Assembly (NCBI GenBank): GCA_927911235.1
Contig: CAKMOY010000011.1
Span: 1 to 5,234 of the forward strand
Direction: 5' to 3'
Source of the DNA: an uncultured Moraxella sp.
Lineage (GTDB): Bacteria > Pseudomonadota > Gammaproteobacteria > Pseudomonadales > Moraxellaceae
DNA length: 5,234 bases
In this document: positions 1 to 5,234 of the stretch, piece after piece
How the letters are laid out: every line of letters starts with the position of its first letter
How positions within the stretch are numbered: position 1 is the first letter of the stretch
Notes under the pieces: generated by a model
Told to the model about the DNA's origin: nothing
Database searches by the model: none
Seen by the model: the letters and a program-made list of their open reading frames with translations, nothing else
Position numbers and translations under genes: made by a program

Positions 1-140
1 TAGATTATTCACACCCCATGCGGGTGTGTGGATTGAAACGGTGGTGGTGCAAGTTGGCAGTTGGGACTTAGTATTTCACACCCCCATGCGGGTGTGTGGA
101 TTGAAACTAGTTCTAATTTTGCTTGGTATAGTGTTTCTGC

Positions 141-155
141 TTCACACCCAGAAAC
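141..155 (+). repeat. CRISPR repeat with internal deletion
   Basis: The sequence is TTCACACCCAGAAAC. It matches the first nine bases and the last five of the 32-nt repeat, with the middle 17 nt (net) missing, including the right arm of the hairpin. Spacers on both sides (33 and 34 nt) are normal length, so this is an acquired repeat that later lost its centre rather than a chance match. A transcript here should lack the Cas5d processing stem. Confidence 0.75.
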
Positions 156-189
156 ATCTAATGTCAGACGACTAATCGCATAAAGCAAA

Positions 190-222
190 TTCACACCCCA
201 TGTGGATATGTATAGCATAAAC
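190..222 (+). repeat. Degenerate terminal CRISPR repeat
   Basis: The first 13 bases (TTCACACCCCATG) match the consensus exactly. The second half then diverges (TGGATATGT, then ending ATAAAC) while total length stays near 33 nt. Degeneracy of the last repeat is common at the leader-distal end of arrays and supports the + strand orientation. Confidence 0.75.
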
Positions 223-225
223 TCT

Positions 226-254
226 TTGACTATTGTTTGACAGCTTATTACAAT
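226..254 (+). promoter_or_regulatory. Likely sigma70 promoter for hsdR
   Basis: TTGACT (226-231, 5/6 of consensus) and TACAAT (249-254, 5/6) are separated by exactly 17 bp, predicting a transcript start near 261. A second, overlapping candidate is a perfect TTGACA (237-242) with TATGAG (261-266, 4/6) at 18 bp. Both read towards hsdR. The promoter begins four bases after the last CRISPR repeat. This is seen by eye only; there is no transcript evidence. Confidence 0.6.
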
Positions 255-309
255 AGCAACTATGAGACAAACAACAAAACCCAAAATCAAATAAATTTAG
301 GCAAATATT

Positions 310-663
310 ATGGAAAATTCTTACCCTAGTAATTTTGATTTTTTACAAGAACACAGCCCCATCTTTTTACAGCTTGCCAGCAGTGCCGAGCGGTATTTTG
401 TGAGTGACCCAAATACCAGCTTGATGAAAATTCGTCAGCTTGGTGAGGCGTTGATTAAAGATTTAGCAAGCCGTTTAAATATTCAATTTAATGAAAGAAC
501 CACTCAAAAAGAATTAATAAATCAAATATTTAACGAAACTAAAAATACCGAACTTGGTGCTATAAAGAACAGTTTTCATCTGTTACGGCAGACGGGCAAT
601 CTTGCCGTTCATCAATTCACCACCAGACACCTTGATGCTCTAAAAGGTATGATGACTGCTTGA
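310..663 (+). CDS. N-terminal HsdR fragment, DUF4145-like domain (117 aa)
   Basis: This is the only part of hsdR still behind the native promoter and start. The stretch from NFDFLQEHSPIFLQLASSAE through SDPNTSLMKIRQLGEALIKD is the characteristic helical N-terminal module of EcoEI-like R subunits, often matched by DUF4145. It ends at TGA just after ALKGMMTA, where relatives continue as roughly A-[R]-E-L-A-I-W-Y-H. The peptide would be about a tenth of a full HsdR, with no nuclease or motor, so a function is doubtful. It could be expressed as a small helical protein, or could simply be the stub of the pseudogene. Confidence 0.6.
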   Translation: MENSYPSNFDFLQEHSPIFLQLASSAERYFVSDPNTSLMKIRQLGEALIKDLASRLNIQFNERTTQKELINQIFNETKNTELGAIKNSFHLLRQTGNLAVHQFTTRHLDALKGMMTA

Positions 664-678
664 GAGGTCTGTATTTAG
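661..678 (+). other. Pair of in-frame nonsense codons in hsdR
   Basis: TGA (661-663) and TAG (676-678) are in the same frame, five codons apart. Sequence on both sides is HsdR-like in that frame, so these are substitutions and not a frameshift. The TAG sits where relatives have Trp before Tyr-His; TGG to TAG would be one transition. Confidence 0.8.
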
Positions 679-2676
679 TATCATCAGATTTTTGGTAAAA
701 ATGGCAAAAACTTTCAAGCCCCAGCCTTTGTCAAACCAAAAGACCCAAGCGAGAATTTACAAAAACTACAACAACAAATTCATGCCCTAGAACAAGAAAT
801 CCAAGCCAACAAATCCAATCAAACAGACGTAGCAAAACTACAAGAACTTACACGCCTAGAAGAACTAGAAAAACAAGATTTTCAACAACTTGCCGAAACA
901 TTAAACCAAAAATCCCAAGAGCTTGCTGAGCAAAACCAACTACAAGAACAGCAATTAACAGAACTGCAAGCAAAATTTGACCAACACATTCAAGACCTGC
1001 AAAACCAATTAGAACAAGCCAAGCAAAACAATACCCAAAAACCCATTCGCCGTATCAATGTATCGGATTTTTCACCCAGTGAAGAAGTTACCCGTATTTT
1101 GATAGATGAACAGATACGCCAAGCGGGGTGGCAGGCTGATAGTAAGCTCATGACTTATGCCAAAGGCGAACGCCCAGAACACGGCAAAAATAAAGCCATT
1201 GCTGAATGGCAAATTAGCAAAAACAGAGCCGATTATGTACTGTTTGTGGGCTTAATGCCGATAGCCATTATTGAAGCGAAAAAACAAAACAAAGACGTAT
1301 CTGGCAAAATCACCCAAGCCGAACGCTATGCCAGTGGTTTTGAAATGGACGACACCATGCTCCCTGCGTGGTCTTATCCACAGCAAGAGCTAGCCCAAAC
1401 TAGCCCTTGGCAAAATAGCCAAACCAGCTTTAGCGTGCCGTTTGTGTACTCCACCAATGGCAGACCGTATTTTGAGCAACAAGAAGAGCAATCTGGCATT
1501 TGGTTTCGTGATGTCAGAAAACCAAGCAATATCAAACGAGCCTTACAGCAGTTTCACAGTCCAGAAGGTTTGTTAAATTTATTAACCCAAGACAATGAGC
1601 AATCTAATGCCAAACTGCTTGCTGAGCCATTGGCTCATCTGGGTTTGCGTGATTATCAGCAACAAGCGATTAAACATATAAAAAACGCCCTAAGCTGTGA
1701 GCAACTTGCCAATGAAATAGACCCAAATGGCGAAGAGAAAACCTTGATTTTTTGTGTTACAGACCGCCACGCCGATATGGTAAAACGCCTGCTAGATGAA
1801 GCCTTTGTCAATCTGTATGGCGATGATTATCACGAAGAATCGGTACGCAAAATCACAGGACAAAGCAACAAGCAAGACGAGCTAATCCGCCTATATAAAA
1901 ATGAAAAATTCCCAAGCATTGCCATCACGGTAGATTTATTAACCACAGGCATTGACGTGCCTGCCATTTGTCATTTGGTATTTTTACGTCGTGTAAAATC
2001 TCGGATTTTGTACGAGCAAATGAAAGGGCGAGCTACTCGCCGTTGTGATGACATTGGCAAAACTGTGTTCAAAATTTATGACCCTGTGGATTTGTGTGCG
2101 TCTTTGCAAGCGGTAGATACTATGACCCCACTTGTGAAAAATCCCAACATTTCTCTGGCACAATTGGTTGATGAGTTTATGAGTTTGCCTGTTTTGGCTA
2201 ATAATAATTCATCACAAAATCCGTCTGTTGATGCCCAAACTATTGACGAGCAAACCAACCTAGAATCAGCCGAACAAACCGCCATCTTAGATACGCACGC
2301 CAAAGAAGTGCTAGACCAAATCAGCCAAAAACTCATGCGTGTTTTGATAAAAGCTAACAAAAAAGCCGAAAAAAACCAAAAAGTTAAAGAAAAACTCACC
2401 GAACTGCAATCATCTTGGGGTGTAGAACCCACCAAGCTACACCAAGAACTATACAGCAAAGGCATGGCGTATGCCAAAGAATTTTTGACCGCTCACACTC
2501 GGCTTGTTACCGAAATTGCCGAATTGCAGTTTTTGGTAGGAACGGGTAAAAACCCGATTATCTACACAGGTGATGATGAATTTCTTAAACGTGTGCAAAC
2601 CACAAACGACACGGCAAACAGCCAAAATATTGATGATTATTTAGAAATTTTGATGCATTTATTAGACAGCAATTAA
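679..2676 (+). pseudogene. hsdR: Middle HsdR fragment: coiled coil, nuclease, helicase remnant
   Basis: The frame is open from YHQIFGKNGKNF (679) to TAA at 2674-2676. About 757-1036 encodes a glutamine-rich coiled coil. The nuclease core follows: an Asp in RADYVLF (codon 1231-1233) and the ExK of IIEAKK (Glu 1273-1275, Lys 1279-1281), so the PD-(D/E)xK site looks intact. LRDYQQQAI (from 1648) is the Q-motif-like entry to the helicase. It jumps straight to CEQLANEIDP and KTLIFCVTDRHADMV, the second RecA domain, with VDLLTTGIDVP (1930-1962, motif V) and QMKGRATR (2017-2040, motif VI). Walker A, DExx and TATP-like motifs are absent. In-frame starts appear only at TTG 1099 and ATG 1150, neither with a convincing Shine-Dalgarno, so translation of this piece is unlikely. 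Confidence 0.88.
1688..1700 (+). other. Junction of in-frame deletion removing the HsdR RecA1 motor domain
   Basis: The protein passes from AIKHIKNAL directly to SCEQLANEIDP. In EcoEI-like HsdR these segments are separated by roughly 260-290 residues carrying Walker A (GTGKT), DExx and the TATP motif. None of these occurs anywhere in the window. The frame is preserved across the join. The exact breakpoint cannot be fixed without an intact homologue. Confidence 0.8.
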
Positions 2677-3122
2677 ACGAGTCTGTCGCCTTGTCGGTAG
2701 TAGCGACCAAGCCGAATAACCTAACTCGTGAAGATTTAAAACAAATCAAACTGCTACTAGACCAAAACGGTTACAGCGAAGCCAAGCTACAGTCGGCATG
2801 GCGAGCCAAAACCAATCAAGACATTACCGCAAGTATCGTGGGGCATATTCGTAGGGCGGCGATTGGTGAGACGTTAATTCCGTTTGAACAGCGTGTCAGC
2901 CAAGCGATGATGAAAATTCAGAGTAACCACAGTTGGATACCTGTACAAAAAAGATATTTGGACAGAATTGCCAAGCAGTTAAAGTACGAAGCGGTGATTG
3001 ATAGAACGTTTATTAATCAGCGATTTGCGTCAGATGGCGGTGATACCAAACTTGATAAAATTTTGAACAATCAACTTGATACGGTGATTGCAGAAATTAA
3101 CGAAAATATGTGGACGGCTTAG
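2668..3122 (+). pseudogene. hsdR: C-terminal HsdR fragment (EcoEI_R_C-like)
   Basis: The frame that ends at TAG 3120-3122 reads QQLNESVALSVVATKPNN from 2667, continuing the previous fragment's DYLEILMHLLD. It then runs through LTREDLKQIKLLL, GYSEAKLQSAWR, NQDITASIVGHIRRAAIG and ERVSQAMMKIQS to the WIPVQKRYLDRIAKQLK block typical of the EcoEI-type C-terminal domain, which in the family contacts the methyltransferase core. One missing base (for example GAC-CAG read as GACAG near 2667) explains the shift. The piece has only a TTG at 2691 as a possible start and no good ribosome site. Confidence 0.85.
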
Positions 3123-3148
3123 ATTTATTTTAAGCCACTGAAAAATAA

Positions 3149-3194
3149 ACCCAACATAAACCAACGACATGGTAAAATGTTGGGTGTCATTTTT
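3149..3194 (+). terminator. Hairpin after hsdR, possible terminator
   Basis: ACCCAACAT (3149-3157) pairs with ATGTTGGGT (3177-3185), a 9-bp stem. The loop contains a further ACCA/TGGT pairing. A short TTTTT run follows at 3190-3194, and an A-rich run precedes it at 3141-3145, so it could act on both strands. Confidence 0.5.
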
Positions 3195-3199
3195 CCACC

Positions 3200-3228
3200 A
3201 AACCTACAATAGTAGGTTTAATTTTTTT
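3200..3228 (+). terminator. Rho-independent terminator between hsdR and hsdM
   Basis: AAACCTAC (3200-3207) and GTAGGTTT (3212-3219) form a perfect 8-bp stem with a 4-nt AATA loop, followed by AA and seven T (3222-3228). Together with the hairpin just upstream it separates hsdR transcription from hsdMS. This fits type I loci where restriction and modification genes have separate promoters. Confidence 0.7.
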
Positions 3229-3229
3229 A

Positions 3230-3235
3230 TATAAT
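3230..3235 (+). promoter_or_regulatory. Candidate -10 element for hsdMS
   Basis: A perfect TATAAT lies just after the terminator T-run and 44 bases before the hsdM start. No good -35 sits 16-18 bp upstream, because that position falls inside the terminator hairpin. AT-rich sequence continues to 3265. A promoter is expected here because a terminator precedes hsdM, but this assignment is weak. Confidence 0.35.
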
Positions 3236-3279
3236 TTAATAACACATTTTAAAATTTTTAATAAAAAACAAGGCAACCT

Positions 3280-4788
3280 ATGACCCACAATGACATTGTA
3301 CAAAAACTTTGGAACTTATGCGACATCTTACGAGATGAAGGCATTAACTACAGCAACTATGTAACCGAACTGGTGCTACTGCTTTTTATCAAAATGGAAG
3401 CAGAAATCGCCACCACCAACGACAAAGCCCGCCACAAACTCCCCGAAGGCTCTCGCTGGACGGATTTAAATCAACTATCAGGCATTGAGCTTGTCAATAA
3501 ATATCGCCAAATTTTGCTGGACTTATCCCAAAGCGATGACCGCCTAATTTCGGCAATTTATCACAATGCGTCCACCATCATCAAAGAGCCAAAACACCTA
3601 GAACAGCTTATCAAAACCCTAGACGGCATTGACTGGTTTTCGGCAAGCAAAGACGGCTTGGGCGACCTTTACGAAGGCTTGCTAGAAAAAAACGCCACCG
3701 AAACCAAGTCGGGTGCAGGTCAATATTTTACCCCACGAGTGCTGATTAACAGTATGGTAAACTGCATAAAACCCCAAGTGGGCGAAGTGGTGAGCGACCC
3801 TGCGTGCGGTACGGCAGGATTTTTGATTGCGGTGGATAACTACATCAAGGCACAGACCGATGATTTGTACGATTTAACCGCAGAACAAGCCACTTTCCAA
3901 CGCCAAAAAGCCCTAGTCGGCATTGAGCTGGTGTCCGACACTCGCAGACTTGCCTTGATGAATTGCCTATTGCACGACATAGAAGGCGATGACAGCGGAG
4001 CGGTTTTGCTTGGCAATGCGTTGGGCGATGTGGGCAAAGGCTTGCCAAAGTCGGACGTAATTCTTGCCAATCCGCCATTTGGTACGGCAAAGGGTGGCGA
4101 TGCCAGTATCACTCGTGATGATTTGACTTATAAAACATCAAACAAGCAATTGGCATTTTTACAGCATATTTATCGCAATCTAAAAGCGGGCGGACGTGCA
4201 GGCGTGGTGTTGCCAGACAATGTGTTGTTTGAGGCAGGCGTGGGGACAGATGTTCGCCGAGATTTGATGGACAAATGCAATTTGCACACCATTTTACGCT
4301 TACCGACAGGGATTTTTTATGCCCAAGGGGTAAAAACCAACGTGTTATTTTTTACCAAAGGCACGGCAGAAAATCCGCACCAAGACAAAAACTGCACCCA
4401 AAATGTATGGGTGTACGATTTACGCACCAATATGCCAAATTTTGGCAAACGCACGCCTTTTTCAGCAAGCCATCTTGAACCGTTTGAAAAAGTGTATGGC
4501 GATAAGCCAAACGGCACTGCACCACGAAATGAGGGCGAGTGGTCGTTTACAGATGGTGGGCAGACACAGGACAACAGCCGTTGGCGTGTGTTTAGCCGTG
4601 AGTGGATAAAAGAGCAAAAGAGCGATAGCTTAGATATTAGCTGGCTAAAAGACAGCGACAGCGTAGATACCGAAAGTTTGGCAGAGCCTAGCGTTTTGGT
4701 AGACGAGGCGGTAGATGAGCTTGAGCGTGCGTTGGCAGAGCATAGGGCGTTGGCGATGGCGTTGGGCGACGGGGGGGAAAATGCGTGA
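3280..4788 (+). CDS. hsdM: Type I restriction-modification DNA methyltransferase M subunit (HsdM, 502 aa)
   Basis: HsdM transfers a methyl group from S-adenosylmethionine to adenine N6 at sites chosen by HsdS (M2S complex). The N-terminal helical HsdM_N-type domain covers about residues 1-130 (IVQKLWNLCDILRDEGINYS, ELVLLLFIKME). The catalytic domain begins near SGAGQYFTPRVLI, with the SAM-binding DPACGTAGF at 173-181 and the catalytic NPPF at 264-267 (DVILANPPFGTAKGG). A charged helical tail (about 455-502) suits contact with HsdS. Length and motif spacing match complete relatives, and no lesion is visible, unlike its neighbours. The ATG at 3280 has AAGG (3270-3273) 6 nt upstream. It overlaps the hsdS start by 8 nt, suggesting translational coupling. 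With hsdS broken, it should be inactive unless another HsdS is present in the cell. Confidence 0.96.
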   Translation: MTHNDIVQKLWNLCDILRDEGINYSNYVTELVLLLFIKMEAEIATTNDKARHKLPEGSRWTDLNQLSGIELVNKYRQILLDLSQSDDRLISAIYHNASTIIKEPKHLEQLIKTLDGIDWFSASKDGLGDLYEGLLEKNATETKSGAGQYFTPRVLINSMVNCIKPQVGEVVSDPACGTAGFLIAVDNYIKAQTDDLYDLTAEQATFQRQKALVGIELVSDTRRLALMNCLLHDIEGDDSGAVLLGNALGDVGKGLPKSDVILANPPFGTAKGGDASITRDDLTYKTSNKQLAFLQHIYRNLKAGGRAGVVLPDNVLFEAGVGTDVRRDLMDKCNLHTILRLPTGIFYAQGVKTNVLFFTKGTAENPHQDKNCTQNVWVYDLRTNMPNFGKRTPFSASHLEPFEKVYGDKPNGTAPRNEGEWSFTDGGQTQDNSRWRVFSREWIKEQKSDSLDISWLKDSDSVDTESLAEPSVLVDEAVDELERALAEHRALAMALGDGGENA

Positions 4789-5094
4789 TTTTTCTTTGCC
4801 AAATGGGTGGGTTAATGTTCCTATAACGCTTTTTTTAATCCAAAGCAATATAAAACTATTTCTTTGGAAAATTTACTGCCAACGGGTTTTACTGTTTATG
4901 GTGCAAATGGAAAAATAGGAAAATATAATGAATTTACTCACGAATTCCCAACTTTAATGATAACTTGTCGTGGGGCAACTTGTGGTAATATTCATTTATC
5001 CGAACCATTTTCGTATATTAATGGCAATGCTATGGCTCTTGATAGTAGCATTGATAAAGAGTTTTTAAACTCTGCACACGACAGAAACTACTAA
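4781..5094 (+). pseudogene. hsdS: Type I specificity subunit HsdS, frameshifted and truncated
   Basis: HsdS carries two target-recognition domains and is normally around 400 residues or more. The start ATG 4781 overlaps the hsdM stop and gives MRDFSLPNGWVNVPIT, a typical HsdS opening. In this frame the reading goes to nonsense and stops at TAG 4916-4918. The other frame continues the family sequence: NPKQYKTISLENLLPTGF, TVYGANGKIGKYNEF, TLMITCRGATCGN, INGNAMALDSS. The switch lies at the T7 run 4830-4836; one more T would join the two into a single 104-residue reading ending at TAA 5092-5094. HsdS similarity also stops after KEFLNS (about 5072), well inside the first recognition domain, so even a restored frame would give only about a quarter of the protein. 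The G-run at 4771-4777 is the only candidate ribosome site. Confidence 0.88.
4830..4836 (+). repeat. T7 homopolymer at the hsdS frameshift
   Basis: Seven T follow ACGC. Reading from ATG 4781, eight T would keep the HsdS frame (ITLFFNPKQYKTI); seven shift it to a stop at 4916. Slippage at the tract explains the frameshift with a single base. Confidence 0.75.
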
Positions 5095-5234
5095 AACAAA
5101 GTTGATTTTCTTTTAAAACTGAGAAAATCAACCAACCTATTAAAAAAAGCAAAATCACCACACATAATAAACCGTCTAAATCCATCAATCAGAAAATCTA
5201 ACCCCAAAGCAAAAACACTTGACTGAGGACGACC
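5073..5234. other. Unassigned sequence after the hsdS breakpoint
   Basis: HsdS-like sequence ends near 5072, and I recognise nothing beyond it. On the - strand a frame is open from the window edge (5234) to TAG at 5093-5091, 47 codons rich in Phe and Leu (FALGLDFLIDGFRRFIMCGD, ending KRKSTLF). On the + strand 5095-5226 is also open, 43 codons, Lys- and Asn-rich (ending NPKAKTLD). At most one can be real, and both may be chance in AT-rich DNA. The - strand frame could be the 3' end of a convergent gene. No insertion-sequence end is recognisable. Confidence 0.4.
5101..5132. terminator. AT-rich inverted repeat, possible weak terminator on the minus strand
   Basis: GTTGATTTTCT (5101-5111) is perfectly complementary to AGAAAATCAAC (5122-5132), an 11-bp stem with a 10-nt loop. 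On the - strand it is followed by TTTGTTTT, as in a weak rho-independent terminator. On the + strand no T-run follows. Only three of the 11 pairs are GC. Confidence 0.4.

Larger units (their letters stand above)
8..222 (+). CRISPR. Trailer end of a type I-C-like CRISPR array (4 repeats, 3 spacers, partly decayed)
   Basis: Repeats lie at 8-39 (32 nt), 75-107 (33 nt, one extra C), 141-155 (15 nt remnant) and 190-222 (degenerate). They start TTCACACCCC and end GTGTGTGGATTGAAAC. The GTGGATTGAAAC end and the 32-nt length are typical of type I-C repeats, whose crRNAs are cut by Cas5d. ACACCC and GGGTGT form the repeat hairpin. Spacers are at 40-74 (35 nt), 108-140 (33 nt) and 156-189 (34 nt), all in the normal I-C range. 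Bases 1-7 would be the end of an earlier spacer. With GAAAC at the 3' side, the leader and any cas genes should lie to the left of the window, and repeat decay towards 222 fits the oldest, leader-distal end. No cas gene is in the window, so activity cannot be judged. Subtype rests on repeat sequence only. Confidence 0.9.
310..3122 (+). pseudogene. hsdR: Type I restriction endonuclease R subunit (EcoEI-like HsdR), multiply disrupted
   Basis: HsdR is the ATP-dependent translocase and nuclease of a type I restriction complex, working with HsdM and HsdS. Reading across the lesions gives the EcoEI-type order: DUF4145-like N-terminus, Gln-rich coiled coil, PD-(D/E)xK nuclease, helicase, EcoEI_R_C-like C-terminus. 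Four lesions are visible: TGA at 661-663, TAG at 676-678 (both in the frame that resumes unbroken to 2676), absence of helicase motifs I-III between about 1690 and 1698, and a one-base loss near 2667 that shifts to the frame ending at 3122. The start at 310 is ATG with a weak AGG (299-301) 8 nt upstream and matches the expected N-terminus. Restriction should be abolished: the motor cannot bind or hydrolyse ATP even if the stops were read through. The two stops look like transitions (CGA to TGA, TGG to TAG), which is inference from family alignment by memory. Confidence 0.93.

Noticed and set aside
9..290. Minus-strand frame of 93 codons starting with a hydrophobic stretch (MILGFVVCLIVAIVIS), like a small membrane toxin
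   Set aside because: It starts with TTG and its second half runs through the CRISPR repeats, giving the repeated HTPAWG/HPHGV-type reading. It is a shadow of the array and promoter region.
2076..2477. Minus-strand frame of 133 codons inside hsdR
   Set aside because: It is antisense to a segment with clear HsdR similarity on the + strand, and its Ser/Cys-rich composition is typical of a shadow frame.
310..3122. hsdR as a set of separate functional genes (split HsdR system)
   Set aside because: The downstream fragments lack good starts and ribosome sites, the breaks fall inside conserved blocks, and the essential motor motifs are absent everywhere. A pseudogene explains this better than a new multi-subunit system.
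3149..3228. The two hairpins between hsdR and hsdM as a regulatory RNA or mobile miniature element
   Set aside because: There are no terminal inverted repeats or target duplication, and each hairpin is followed by T-rich sequence at the end of a gene. Tandem terminators suffice.
4317..4802. Minus-strand frame of 161 codons opposite hsdM
   Set aside because: It lies opposite the well-supported hsdM coding sequence and its Ser-rich composition reflects antisense codons. No family is recognised.
5073..5234. End of an insertion sequence causing the hsdS break
   Set aside because: I see no recognisable terminal repeat, target duplication or transposase motif within the window. It remains possible but unsupported.

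Overview
The window looks like a decaying defence island from an AT-rich gammaproteobacterium. A Moraxella-like Moraxellaceae is my best guess. It rests on the moderately low GC, the CAA/AAA/TTT-rich codon use and the pairing of a type I-C CRISPR array with an EcoEI-like restriction system. I could not search a database, so the genus is inference. No tRNA, rRNA or intact insertion sequence is visible.

Layout. Positions 8-222 are the leader-distal (trailer) end of a type I-C-like CRISPR array on the + strand: two good repeats, one repeat with its middle deleted, and one degenerate terminal repeat. The spacers are 35, 33 and 34 nt. A strong sigma70-like promoter starts four bases after the last repeat and leads into a type I restriction-modification locus in the order hsdR-hsdM-hsdS, all on the + strand. 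hsdR (310-3122) is a pseudogene. It has two in-frame nonsense codons (661, 676), a clean in-frame loss of the first helicase motor domain (junction near 1690-1698) and a -1 frameshift near 2667. Two tandem hairpins follow (3149-3228), the second a good rho-independent terminator. hsdM (3280-4788) is complete, with both SAM-methyltransferase motifs. hsdS (start 4781, overlapping the hsdM stop by 8 nt) is broken twice. A T7 tract is one base short of keeping frame, and the gene runs into unrelated sequence near 5072 after only about 90 HsdS-like residues. The last ~160 bases (5073-5234) are unassigned; they hold an 11-bp hairpin and weak open frames on both strands.

How the parts would work together. 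In an intact locus, HsdS (target recognition) and two HsdM subunits form the m6A methyltransferase, and two HsdR subunits add ATP-driven translocation and cleavage. Here the HsdR motor and the HsdS recognition subunit are both lost, so only HsdM can be made whole, and it should be inactive without an HsdS supplied elsewhere. I see degradation of known systems rather than a new one. The most informative details are the mutation pattern in hsdR and hsdS and the repeat that lost its crRNA hairpin while its flanking spacers kept normal length.
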